NCBI GenBank assembly: GCA_015501605.1
Contig: JADNRZ010000027.1
Location: 124,001 to 188,000, forward strand
From: Panaeolus papilionaceus
Lineage: Eukaryota > Basidiomycota > Agaricomycetes > Agaricales
Direction: 5' to 3'
Length of the DNA: 64,000 nt
Each line of letters begins with the position of its first letter. Positions within the stretch are counted from its first letter, which is position 1. Below the pieces are notes generated by a model. The model was not told where the DNA came from. It was given only the letters and a program-made list of their open reading frames with translations, and did not search any database. The position numbers and the translations under genes are program-made. Below are positions 10,693-22,126 of the stretch, in pieces.

Positions 10693-13600
10693 GTGAGGCA
10701 GTCACTAGGGCACTCTGTGCACACCATGCTGTTTCATCACTTACACCTTCTCTTACCACTGTCTTGGCAAGGGATGATCCTTACACTGTGTTTTTAGATC
10801 AAGAGAACAAATACTTGGTAAGCATAATTGTCCTCAGTTAATGAATATATTCAGACTGACATCTTGATCTTGAGGCAATTATCAATGCTGTTGATGACTT
10901 TGAACATGGCCTGAAGCTGGTAACTTGGGGAGTTACCAGGGCTGAGTCTCTCATCATTGATGGAAATCCTGTGGCTGTACCCTGGAAGAACCCCATCAGA
11001 ACAACCACAGGAAAGATGTCTGCACCCACTGTGGATGGCTTAATGAAATATACAACAGCCATCAAGCTCATTGATATTATTTCATGGCTCCACCAAAGTG
11101 ACCCCTATGCTGGTGAAGACATATTGAAGCATGACACACAAAAGAGTTTTGTTGGGAGCTCCAACTTGAAGGTTTGTCCATTTCTACCAATGCATCTCAT
11201 ATCTGATTCGTCTCTGACATGTTTACTCATACTAGTTCATGACCAAACTTGCAGACCTGCCCACATTAATGGATGGCTTCTGTCAGTCAGGTCTTAATCT
11301 CCACCAATTCATGCAAAACAAGAAATTCACCTCAGAAAACAAGACAGCTGTTCTTGCAGATGACCTTGGACACATCAGTAGAACCTGCGCAGCAATGGCC
11401 ATTCTTCAAAACATTGCACAGGTAGCATTTTCTGTACATGTTATGCTCAAGGTATGGAGAGCACCTTGCATAAAATCCAAAACCATAGTAACTCAGATAT
11501 AGGGTTTCATTGAGATTCCTGATAATTATCAGGATTTGGCCAAAGCTGATCAGGGTGCATCCAGTGCTGACCATGAGGTTATCTCTAAAGCCTTGTCTGA
11601 ATAAAAGTTGCTTAGATTGCCACTCTGCCTTTGTGTCAACCTTTCCCCTCTCATTATTCTCATACCAAAAGCACTTGACAAATATACATGCCCAGAAGAA
11701 ACATTATTGGTATGTCAAAATTAACAGAGCTGTGGTTTTGTTTCTAATATTGATGATTTTATATAGAACATGAAAGCAATGGGGAATCAAAAACCAATGG
11801 AGATTCTTCAACTTGAGAAAGAACTCTGGCAGCATATTTTCACCATTGCTGCTTCATTACAAAGTGCTGTGCAAGCCTTATGCTCTCTTCAAGAGAGTTG
11901 GAACAACCAGAAATGGGGGGACATATTTGGTCCAACTGCAAAGTCATTTTTCTCCAGATGTAAGCTTTTATCACTTGTATTTACTATGCATGCTGACAAA
12001 TGCCAAATAGAATGGATTGACTACAACTCAGATATATCCATCTATATGTCCTACATTTCTCACCCCATTCCCTCTACATGGTTCATCCCTCCTGCAGGCC
12101 ATCAGTACATTACTGGTGGATCCCAAATTCCATCCAATGATCAACCAGGAAGTCCCTCTGCCAACTCTGAAGATGGTGTTGGTGACTCAGATGTTGACAT
12201 GGACATAGACAGAGGAGGTGAAAGAGAGGAGAGCGAAGAGAGGGGCAGTGAACTGGCTGGGAATAAGGACAAGGATAATCAGGACCTAGAGAAGGGCATT
12301 GAGAGTGATGAGAGTGCTGAAAGTGACAAGGCCAACAAAGACAAGGACAATGGTGATTCTGGGGACAATGGGGGTGGAGAGAGGGGAGAGGAGAGTGAAG
12401 ACAAGAATGCCTACCAACATCCATACAGCCTCTGCTCACACAATAAGAAAAATACCCCAATCACTGCCAAGGAAAATGTTCCAATCACAGTCAAGAATCC
12501 CCCAAAGCCACAAAACAAACAATCTAAGAAGCTCCAGAAGAGAAGATCTCAGGAAACTGTAGACAGGGGAGATGAAGAAGACAACAAAGGAACTGAGCTC
12601 ATGGTCATTGACAAAACTGAGCTTGTGAATCTTGATGAAGAAGAGAGGGAGGCTCTTGAACAAAATGTCATCAACATTCTTCACCCAGTAAAGGTAAAAT
12701 TCTTTCATTGACTCCGATTTTGAGGACTGTGCTTATTGTTTCACACAGGTTGAAATCATTGATGAGGACTTTGAGATGTATAAGGAGGATGACAAGTGTA
12801 TCGATCTCAGTGCTCCAGCAGAGGTAAGAGCATTGTAAATGCAATATGAACTAGGCTAAGTTATTGGCATGGTTTTATTCTGACCATACATCAGATTGTG
12901 TTACTGTTTGGACAGCAGATGGGCAATCTGTTGAATTCAAGCCTTGCTTACATGTATGTATCCATTTTTACTACTAGACACAAGATTCTCACCATCAGCT
13001 CACAGAATGAGAACAACCATCAGGCTTGGATGAAGATCCTCCACTCCTGTGAAAAAAGCCACATTCATGATTCAGCCACTGACCTCACAAAGCCAAAGTT
13101 TCTGACTCAATCAGAATCATCAGCCTTCATCTGTATGACTGAAGAGCAGTTCCTTGCCATGCCAGCAGAGCAGGTCCAGAAATTAATTGCATCTGGGAAA
13201 AATATCATCAAAACCAACTGCAAGTGTGCAATCTGCAAGTTTGACCTTGCTGGATTAGAGACTCTTGCTGAGCTTGACTGTGTAAGGGATAGGAATGCCC
13301 AGAAGCCAAGTTGATAATCGAGTGAGGAATCATCCTGATCCCCACTGGCCTATATACTACATCAGATAAACTATCTACTGGTATGCTGTGCACTAAATCT
13401 AAGAATAGGCTAAGGCTATGCAATATCAAATGATGGTGACAAAACAATCAGGAAAGGAGGCTGTGCACTACGACAGGGGTATCAATGATGCAACAGGCAG
13501 CTGTACAGTGATCTAGAGATGATGACCAGGCTGTGCACCATAACCACGCTAGGGTGGGGGTTCTGTGACAGATCCCCTGACAGACTGTATGGTTGAGATT

Positions 13601-14345
13601 CAAGGTGAGTTTATTACCTACTAGATCCGATATGGATCTTTTAAACTTATACTCACTAGATCAATTGATACCTGTCACTGGAGGGGATTATCAAATTTGT
13701 GTCTGCAAAGGAACAGTGCAGGATCTCTACAACACTGCTGGTTCTGAACTGTCCCTTGAACAAAGTCTCAATGCACTCAACTTTCCACACCCACATGCTG
13801 AGGTCTCACCCAGCAGCTATGCATCAGATGTTCAGGCATTTAGTTGCACCTGGAACGAGGATGGGTGTTCTAGGACACTACCCACTCCAGATATGAGGTG
13901 GGGTATTAGAGCAACTGCTGGTGCTCATCACTACTGGCATCTAGACAGCCAAGGAGAGGGAACTTCAGTCTTTCTTTGTTGTGGGGAAAAGCTGTGGATT
14001 GTCACCACTCCAAAGGATCCCAAGATGCTATCTGAAACTAAACTTTGGCATGACCTCAATGTTACCAACCCGGATGAGAACAAGTGGACTGCAGAGATGA
14101 TTCTTCTCCAGCCTGGTCACAAACTGTAAGTCCATCATTTGCATGTTGACAATAGCTAAATGTCTGTTAGGCTCATGGCTTCCTGTACTCCCCACTGTGT
14201 CATTACAAAAAGCACCTCAATATGTCATGGTGGTCACTATTTGGCCTTTGCTGCTATTGAAAGGATGTTCATTGGAACATCCACACTTTCTTCCATGGTA
14301 ATGTCATCACAAATACTGATCATCCTACAATACAGCATTGAATAA
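10693..14345 (+). pseudogene. Decayed JmjC-like (cupin) oxygenase gene of a transposable element
   Basis: Exons that join in phase: 10693-10817, 10875-11171, 11236-11421, 11503-11709, 11767-11959, 12098-12693, 12749-12823, 12895-12953 and 12999-13281. A 21-nt micro-exon near 13584-13604, then 13684-14125 and 14171-14345, complete the model. The C-terminal part carries a JmjC-like core: WHLDSQGEG (the H-x-D iron-ligand pair), then GEKLWIVTTP, then CTPHCV and ICHGGH (distal His region). The middle is acidic (12170-12400). Known: JmjC-like and TET/JBP genes are found in basidiomycete transposon neighbourhoods. Breaks: an in-frame TAA at 11602-11604, and a frame change near 14277 after which the better-matching frame reads IHTFFHGN. 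The gene converges on the CxC5/CxC6-like gene, suggesting one element. The start codon is uncertain. Confidence 0.6.
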
Positions 14346-14434
14346 ACTCAATTGCATGCTTCTTGTACAAGACAATGGCACTTGGGGAGACAAATCCTTT
14401 ACAGAACTTCTCACTCTTCCCTGACTACCCTAGG

Positions 14435-14450
14435 GAGTCCCTAGGGACTC
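14435..14450. repeat. Perfect 16-bp palindrome GAGTCCCTAGGGACTC
   Basis: The palindrome lies between the ends of the JmjC-like and CxC5/CxC6-like genes. Degenerate relatives (GGGAGTCCCTAGGG, GACTCTCTACAGACT and similar) cluster at 14455-14560, 15335-15352, 20545-20710 and 21485-21535, next to both copies of the inverted 0.8-kb segment. This looks like a family of terminal or subterminal transposon repeats. Confidence 0.5.
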
Positions 14451-14536
14451 ATAAGACTCTCTACAGACTCTCTACAGACTTTTCACATATTTGCTCAAAT
14501 TTACTTTTCTGACATAATAAGCCAAAGGGGGTATAC

Positions 14537-15352
14537 AGACTCCCTACAGACTTGGTAGGGAGTCTGGTATATCACTTCCATATTTATAGTAATACATGAC
14601 CATGAAAATACTGTTCTAGTTTATACAACTAATCATCATCATCTGTGTCAGAGCCCTCTGAGTCAGTACTATCAGATTTTTGAGCCCTTTTCTTTAGAAC
14701 CTTCTTGGAGTGGATATATAAGATAGCATGCAAAAACCAGTTGAAGTTCCAGATGGTGAACTTTTTCAGAATATACTCATACCCAGCAAGCCATGCATTA
14801 AGTTGTTCACATGCCTGTAGAGAATACATTAACACACATTTGTGAAGTAAGTAGAATCAAAATCAAACCTGGGTATTGAATACTCTTTTCCAAACAGTCT
14901 GGCCAGTGTTGGTCCTTACTTTTAAAACCAAATTTGGACTTGATCCATCTTCTGGAGCAGGGTTGCAAAATTCTTGACAAAGTGCATCTGTCTTGCTATG
15001 GTTTTTATAGTGGTAGGAGTCAACAATGAAGCAAGTTGTGTCCAACCACCCTTTGAAAGTTGGATTTTTAGTCACTGTTTTAAGAATGATGCAGGCTTTG
15101 TCAATGCAGATAAATGAAGGTTGTAGTTCAGGAGTGGGATAAACTGATGTGAGAAAGGACATGATGTTTGTTGGAGACTCTGATTTAGCAAACAATGCCC
15201 AAGCAATGACAACACCACATGGAGCACAGAGAGTCTCCACACAGTAGTACTTTGTCAGAGAAAGTAATGCTTGAATGTAATTGGCTCTGGGTCATCCTGG
15301 TCATGGGGATTGGGAGTACTTTACACTCTCCCCTGAGTACCCTAGGGACTCC
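14537..15352. repeat. Left arm of a 0.8-kb inverted duplication
   Basis: The sequence is nearly identical, in opposite orientation, to 20697-21516. Both arms carry the last two exons of the CxC6-like gene with identical intron and protein, and share the same one-base frame break before the CVETLCAPC motif. The arms enclose about 5.3 kb. Confidence 0.8.
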
Positions 15353-16753
15353 AAGAAAGTCACTTTGACAATTTGCACTGTTCCATTTGTTCCATTGGGT
15401 TTGGTGAAGTTGACATGCCTTGGTTCCTTGTACAACTTGTCGAGAGCAGTCTGCCATACAACACAAGGCTCCATACTGAGCAACATGATCATGGCAGTAG
15501 GATTCTCCACAATAGTTAGCCAGAGCACTGGTACAGCCAGGACAAGCACAATGCATAGGACCAGTCACAATGCCATCCACAACACACATGTTGACTGTAT
15601 GTTCAGAGGAAATGTCTGGTTCATCGTCTACTGATTCTCGGTATGGCTGTGTGCAGTCACTGCAGGAATGTGTAGCCATGTTGGGAAGTTGGCCTTTCTG
15701 TCCCAGCTGTTGGAATGCATGTTTTGTCAAGGAGTCGATGGAAGAATTATAGGGAATAGTAAGGCCAACAGAGGTGTCGCTAGAAATCAGACAAGTGGAT
15801 TCTGAAATAAATGCCTGCCAAATGTGTTGATGTGATACAAGGTTGTTGGGATTTTCAGATGAAAAGCTGTCATTCCAGAATTCCTTGTAGGCTGATGAAG
15901 AAGCATGGAGATTGTATGTTGCATTGCATACAGCAGAGGAAAAAACACAATCTGACCACAGTGACTGTCCAATCTTCAAATAACGGGCATCTGGTTGTAG
16001 GAGTTCTTCTTTGTGATCCGCATCAGGTGTTGACCAATACCAGGTATCTGGCAGATATGTTGTCTTGCAGCCAGCACCTGTTCCATGTCCACATTGTGCT
16101 CCAACCACATAGCTATATGGATGGTATGTGGAAGATTTGATAAGGTTGACTTGCGCAACATCATCATGCTTCATGTAAAAGTGTAGGGAGCAAGGCTGGC
16201 AGTTAGGCATTTGACATTGGAAGACAGTAGCAGCAATGACATAGACAGGTTCAATAGCTGCAGTGTTGATTGGCTTTAGTGAAGACATGTGACCACATTG
16301 TTGGAAGGAGGGTTTTAACTTGAGGTTGACTGCTAGCTGATGAAGAATATCTCCAAATTTCTCTGGAGTAGCATGGGAGTTGAGGAGGAGTGAGGTATCG
16401 TCATCAAAACAACAGATGAGGAGGCAAGCAAGAGCATCTATCCAAACACTGGATGTCTGCTCTGTTCCAGAAATTCTAATCTTTTGTCAGAAGTGAAGGT
16501 TAAGAAGATTAGGATTCTCCAGAAGGCTGAACAGAATAACAAGGGTAGAGGACAATGATATGTTGTTGAAATTGCTCTGAATAAAGGAGCTAAATGTTGA
16601 GAAAGGGATGTCTGGAAATGGGGAGGTATTGGATGTGGCAGATATGATGGGGATGAATGAAAGCAGTGCAAGCATTTGAAAGGCAAATGATTTGAGAAAG
16701 ATGGACAGGAAAAATGCAAGCAGCTGCCATAGGTAAAGACACAGACTAATCAC
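14629..16753 (-). pseudogene. CxC5/CxC6-like KDZ-associated cysteine-cluster protein gene, broken
   Basis: The main open frame starts at 16288 and shows paired cysteines (FQCQMPNCQPC, PMHCACPGCTSAL). It also has a RYLKIGQSLW segment and a second Cys/His cluster (GESYCHDH, CRQVVQGTKACQLHQ-like). The C-terminal part (15240-14869, then 14814-14629 after a 54-nt intron) has ETLCAPCGVVIAWALFAKSE, then CNPAPEDGSSPNLV and a short Asp-rich end. Known: this architecture matches proteins annotated in basidiomycetes as CxC5/CxC6-like clusters associated with KDZ transposases. The frame shifts between 15352 and 15245, around a GGAGTCCCTAGGG motif. Upstream, the frame extends to 16753 through one in-frame TGA near 16490. 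It is likely inactive in this copy. Confidence 0.6.
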
Positions 16754-16800
16754 AGTTTATTCAACAAAAGTACAGAAGTGTTCATATATGTATCAACTCA

Positions 16801-19075
16801 CTACTTGCTATCTGCTACAGTCATCTTCTTCCTCTCCTTTTGCTTCTCTTTTTCCTTGCTCTTCTCCTTCTCCTTTGCCCTCTCCTTTGCCTTCTCTGTA
16901 ACTTTCTCCTTCTCCTTCTCCTTCTCCTTTCCCTTGTCCACTTTTTTCTTCCCTTTGGACTTCTTCTGACTGCTCCCCTCTGCCTCAGCTTCCTCCCATG
17001 CCTCAGCTTCCTCCTCCTCTGCCTCCTCCTCTGCTACTTTCTTAAGCCAAGATGTGAAAAGCAATTGCAATTTTCCAGTACCTCCTTCAAAGATATCCTC
17101 CTCCTTTCCAGAGAGTGGTGTGTGCAAGTCTGTGTTGAGCCAGTTGAAGATCTTCTTGTGACAAGGATTGTTGCCATCAACAAGAGAAAACTTTGGCTTC
17201 CAGTAGCCATAGAAAGTGGTTTTGTTATTGATAAGAGTAATGATGTCCTCATGAGTGGCCTTCAACTTGGAGGGCCATGTGCCATTCTTCTTCTTTTCAT
17301 CCAGCAGCTCAATACTAGAGGTGATGAGTTTCCAGCATTGGTAAGCCTGGTAGAGATTGGTAATTGGGCTCCTGTTGTAGAGCCAGAGGATGTCGGTGGG
17401 CATGTTGAGATGCTTGATGATCGCATGATCAACATTAGTGAGTGGAAGATCTTTAAGCATTTCAGGAGGAGGATCAATGGACATAGCATACTCAGAGAGT
17501 TGAGAGTTTGGGGTCATAGAGCGCCTGCCTGCACTAATAGAACAAGAGCGACTATGGAGAAGGTTTGGAACAGCAGACAAGGAAGGAGGAAATTTGAAAA
17601 GTGCTCTGAATATGCATGTATTAATTGGGATGAATGATATATTCCAAGTATTAGCACTCACCATTAAGACATGAATCACCAACTCCCCATCCTCTTCAAA
17701 CCAGAGATCATTGTCAGGGTCTGCATAGTCTGCCTTTGTCATAACCAAATCATAGATTCCACATAAAACCCAAAAATTGTGATTGCAGACAAAGAAGACT
17801 GCACAGGGTGTATCTAAAATTAGGAGTAATTAGAAGAGTCACAATCCAAAATAAAATAGACATACTCTTTATGTAGGATAATTGACTCTCCAACAACTTC
17901 AACACAGACTGAAGACTATACTCCTTAGCTGTAACCTTTGCTTGACAATTTGGTGGCAGATCTAAACCAATTCCACTGGGATTTTCGGAACTGGTATAAA
18001 GAGCAACCCATTGCTTGGGGTTACTTGCAGAAGAAGTAGCAGGGGGAGGAGTATCAGTAATATCCTTTCGAGCAGCCTTCCCTCAGACAGTCCTGTTGGT
18101 AGTAGTTGACACACCCTGGAGTTTATCTTTCCCAGTGAAGGTGTCCTCAAAGTTGTAGACATTGAGTTCATCAGAAACAGGATTTGTTGGAAAGGTTGGA
18201 AACCTCAGGAGCAGTCTCAGGAGCAATGTCAGGAGAGGTGTCAAGAGCAACACCAGGAGAGGTGTCAAGAGCAATTTTGTTAGAGGTGTTGATATCAAAA
18301 AAGTTGTCAAGAGCAGGAGAGTCCTTGTGCATAGGAACATCAACACTGGGAGCTGCAGCAGTCTCCTGGACCTCTACCTTCTTTGGATGGCAATGTGGTG
18401 GAGGACCAACAGGTATACCCATCTTCTTGAGACAATCTTTTGTCCTATAATATATATTAGTATAAATACTTGATGAAAATTCGAAATTTGTGACATATGC
18501 AAGAACATCCTTCAAAGTCAAATCAATTTTACCCTTGGATCTTTTTGCTCCTTTAGCGGGAGCCTTGGCTGCAGATGATCTGGCACACAGTTAGATTGTA
18601 CAGCAAATATCAAGAAGAGAAAATACATACTTCTTCTTCATTATATTGGCTTTTCCCTTCTTGTCCTTCTCTGCTTCATCATCGTCCTTGTCCTCCTCCT
18701 CCTCCTCCTTGTCCTTGTCCTTGTCCTCCTCTTTCTCTGCCTCATCATCATCATCATCATCTTCCTCTTCCTCAACATCATCATCATCATCCTCTGCCTC
18801 ATCATCATCATCCACCCCTTCATCCTCTGCCTCATCAACTTCCATCTTATCCTCGTTCTCCCCTGTGTCCCCAACAAGCATTGCAACATCCCCATCCCCA
18901 TCCTCATCCCCTTCATTTTCACCCTTTCAGGCTCTCTTGGCTTTGGCAGAATTTTCGAGAGAGGAGATAGCACGCTTGCAGCTGGGTTTGGTTGGACTTG
19001 GCTTAGCAGGCTTGGTAACAGAAGGATTTGCAGCTTTTTTTGCCTTAAGACAGGTGCTTGAATGTGGAGCAGACA
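16801..19075 (-). pseudogene. Acidic/lysine-rich element-associated protein gene, broken
   Basis: Reading from an ATG at 19075, the N-terminus is Lys/Pro/Ser-rich (PAKPSPTKPSCKRA). It is followed by a roughly 90-residue Asp/Glu-rich run (18880-18620, coded by TCC/TCA repeats) and a conserved-looking part (KGKIDLTLKDVLAY, GIPVGPPPHCHPKK). After more exons come a globular part (17570-17070, including NMPTDILWLYNRSP) and a C-terminal Lys/Glu repeat tail (17030-16801). Breaks: an in-frame TGA at 18927-18929, a frame change near 18170 and a TGA at 18082-18084. An intron is clear between the VIHVLM and ALFKFPP segments (about 17590-17665). It lies head-to-tail with the CxC5/CxC6-like gene, so probably belongs to the same element. 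The function is unknown; the charge pattern suggests a nuclear protein. Confidence 0.45.
18660..18910. repeat. Trinucleotide-rich low-complexity tract (TCC/TCA)
   Basis: Runs of TCC, TCA and TCT triplets code for the Asp/Glu-rich domain of the minus-strand gene. Length variation between strains would be expected. Confidence 0.7.
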
Positions 19076-19302
19076 TAGTTAGAGCAGTGGTTTGTTAAGT
19101 TTGTTGGAGAAAATGTAGTGCATGCACTGGTGGAAGCAGAAAGAAAGAGTTATCGACTGCACATGGCATGAGTCAGTGACATGCAGCATTCCACAGATTG
19201 CTCACCCAATCCATCTATTTTTAGATGCACAGCAAGTTAAAATTAAATAAATATATTATATCTCATCTACAACATGATTCTAATCTAAAAAGTATATACA
19301 AG

Positions 19303-19345
19303 AACTGATTTCGCTACACCAGGAGTTGGTGTAGCGAAATCAGTT
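19303..19345. repeat. Perfect 19-bp hairpin with 5-nt loop
   Basis: The left arm AACTGATTTCGCTACACCA (19303-19321) and its exact complement (19327-19345) are separated by GGAGT. Nothing like it occurs elsewhere in the window. It lies about 230 bp upstream of the minus-strand gene that starts at 19075, in non-coding sequence. Confidence 0.8.
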
Positions 19346-19390
19346 TAAGCTATGAAGGCCCTGTTTTAGCTTTCACACAGCATTGGATGG

Positions 19391-20520
19391 GTGCTAATGT
19401 GCATAACAATGCACACAACAACGCACAACCACGACCGCAAACACATTCATGGTCATGCATTGTTGTGTGCGTTGTTCATGCATGTGGTGTGTAGCTGCGT
19501 TCACTGTTCACCATCCCACCTACACCCTGTTACCCCATTCTCATCCCCTCCTCAGCTCTTTGTGGCTGATCTCCCCTCGTCTCATCATGTCTCCCCTACC
19601 CTTGTGTCTCCCCTATCATTGTGTTGTGTCAGCCCCTATGCATCTCCCCTACCCCTCATGCCTACCCTCACATTGCATCTCCTCTACCTTCATGTTGCGC
19701 TCCTCTACCCTTGTGTCGCGTCTCCCCTACCCTCCCCTACCCTCGTGTCTCGTCTCGTCTACACTCCCCTCCCCTCCCCTACACTCACATCATGTCTTGC
19801 CTCCCCTCATCTCATCTGCACTCACCGACTCCCCTTCCCTCCTCTCCTTGTCTCGTTTTGTCTCCCTCTCTGTGTCTTCTACCCTCCTCCCCTTGCATCT
19901 CATCTCGTTTTGTCTTCCCTCATCCCCCCTGTGTCTTGTCTCATCTCGTTTCCTGTCCCCTCGCCAATTCCCACCTTCCCATCTCAACCCTCCCTGCCCC
20001 AGATCATTGTCATTGTTGTTGTTGTTGTGGTGGTGGGTCATGGTGGTTGGTTGCAGTTGCAGTCATGTTTGTGATCATGGTGGTGGCAGTTGTGGTGGTT
20101 GTGGTTGTGGTTGTGGGTTGTGGTAGAGGTGGGTCATGGTGGGTGATTGTCGTGGCTCACGACAACAGGGAGGGTGCGGGATGGTGCAGGATGGGTGATG
20201 GTGAAAGGAAGAAAGGATGCACAACAGATTATCACATTGTGTGATGGTTTGTGCACGGGCCAAGCATGTGACATCACATGATGCATTAATAATATTTCAT
20301 TATTATATAATAGACTAGATAAGATACAATAAGATAAAGATAACAATAACAATAAGATAACAATAAGATAAGACCTGTAAAATACACATAAAATCGAAAT
20401 AAAATCGAAATAAATTGGAAAAAATCGTGGAAAATACTGTAAAATCAAAATAAAATTATATAGAGTATACAGAGACATAATAAAGCTAAAATATGACGAA
20501 AAAACAATTAATAAGCTTCA
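19391..20520. repeat. Compositionally biased region: CT-rich, GT-rich and A-rich blocks
   Basis: There are three successive blocks. First, 19500-19990 is built of degenerate units resembling ctcccctaccctcgtgtct. Second, 20000-20170 is rich in GTTG/GTGG. Third, 20280-20510 is A-rich, with repeats such as aacaataagat and aaatcgaaataa. Long open frames exist in several frames of the first block, but they are by-products of the repeats. I see no gene. Confidence 0.6.
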
Positions 20521-20696
20521 TATAAATTATTTGTCATAATATTATTCAGTAGATCCCTACAGACTCTGTAGGGATTTTCACAGATTAGAGTTCCTACCAA
20601 ATTGACAGGACTCCCTAGGGACTGCAACAATCTGTAGGGAGTCCCCAGGGACTCTACAGCCATTTCAAGCCAAACAGAAAAATTGAATAGGAATAG

Positions 20697-21516
20697 GGAG
20701 TCCCTAGGGTACTCAGGGGAGAGTGTAAAGTACTCCCAATCCCCATGACCAGGATGACCCAGAGCCAATTACATTCAAGCATTACTTTCTCTGACAAAGT
20801 ACTACTGTGTGGAGACTCTCTGTGCTCCATGTGGTGTTGTCATTGCTTGGGCATTGTTTGCTAAATCAGAGTCTCCAACAAACATCATGTCCTTTCTCAC
20901 ATCAGTTTATCCCACTCCTGAACTACAACCTTCATTTATCTGCATTGACAAAGCCTGCATCATTCTTAAAACAGTGACTAAAAATCCAACTTTCAAAGGG
21001 TGGTTGGACACAACTTGCTTCATTGTTGACTCCTACCACTATAAAAACCATAGCAAGACAGATGCACTTTGTCAAGAATTTTGCAACCCTGCTCCAGAAG
21101 ATGGATCAAGTCCAAATTTGGTTTTAAAAGTAAGGACCAACACTGGCCAGACTGTTTGGAAAAGAGTATTCAATACCCAGGTTTGATTTTGATTCTACTT
21201 ACTTCACAAATGTGTGTTAATGTATTCTCTACAGGCATGTGAACAACTTAATGCATGGCTTGCTGGGTATGAGTATATTCTGAAAAAGTTCACCATCTGG
21301 AACTTCAACTGGTTTTTGCATGCTATCTTATATATCCACTCCAAGAAGGTTCTAAAGAAAAGGGCTCAAAAATCTGATAGTACTGACTCAGAGGGCTCTG
21401 ACACAGATGATGATGATTAGTTGTATAAACTAGAACAGTATTTTCATGGTCATGTATTACTATAAATATGGAAGTGATATACCAGACTCCCTACCAAGTT
21501 TGTAGGGAGTCTGTAG
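20697..21516 (+). repeat. Right arm of the 0.8-kb inverted duplication with CxC6-like gene fragment
   Basis: This is the inverted copy of 14537-15352. It contains the CxC6-like coding end: 20809-21180, a 54-nt intron (21181-21234), and 21235-21420 ending in TAG. No CxC5 part precedes it; instead an AT-rich tract and clustered TAGGGAGTCC-type repeats border it on both sides. It has no start region of its own and is a gene fragment. Confidence 0.75.
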
Positions 21517-21961
21517 GGAGTCTGTAGGGAGTCCAAGAAAGGGTTCTAAACAAAGGGAATGACTCGAAATGGGTGAAAGGAAGGGGTTGAGTGAGGGGAG
21601 AGGGAAGTTGAACAATGAAAAGAGGCTAAATGGTGAATAAAATGATGAAAAATATCAAATTCAAAGTCTGTATGCATTGAGAGGCATGCTGTTGCGAGGT
21701 GCAGCGTCAGTTTATCCCAATTTGTGTGGTGGCGGCTGATAGGAGTGATAACGAGCATTGGTCTTAGCAGTATAAGTGCGTGCGGACAGTGAAAGGGGGT
21801 GTGGTAACCAAAATGGGTAAGTGTTGATGTGTGTGCGTAGGTTGTGAACCTAGGTGTGATTCACGGGGTCACATGAGCGCGCTGCTCATCAGCAGACAAA
21901 TTCTTAAGTTGTTGATTACATAAAGTTTTTGTCAGCTCAGCGGTGAGTGGTTAGGAGTCTG
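21421..21961. other. Junction between the inserted block and the GTPase array
   Basis: No gene is supported. Array homology resumes abruptly at 21962 in the middle of a GTPase last exon, so the right breakpoint of the 13-kb inserted or rearranged block lies between about 21540 and 21962. Confidence 0.5.
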
Positions 21962-22126
21962 GGCCTTGTTGCAAAATTCGAGAAGGAGTTAGAAGAATTC
22001 GGTCCTGCACCTGACACTTCTCCTACCCCTGAACCCGCTATAACACAGAAGAAAGGGCCCTTTGGCAGGGTCATCGATTCAGTGAAGCGTCTGGAAAAGA
22101 AGCTTCACAGGAGCAGGGATCGTTAA
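21962..22126 (+). pseudogene. 3' stub of a GTPase gene
   Basis: It encodes the last 54 residues of a G2-like GTPase: AKFEKELEEFGPAPDTS, then KKGPFGRVIDSVKRLEKKLH and a stop at 22124-22126. The match to the G2 end (29770-29921) is near-identical and continues downstream. Everything 5' of it, including the whole G domain, is missing at the junction with the inserted block. Confidence 0.8.

Noticed and set aside
19391..20244. Three overlapping open frames of more than 200 codons in the CT-rich region
   Set aside because: They come from degenerate ctcccctaccc-type repeats, are open in several frames at once and have no domain or splice pattern.
10034..21961. A complete KDZ transposase gene
   Set aside because: Only associated genes (JmjC-like, CxC5/CxC6-like, acidic/lysine-rich) are visible; no transposase catalytic core was found.
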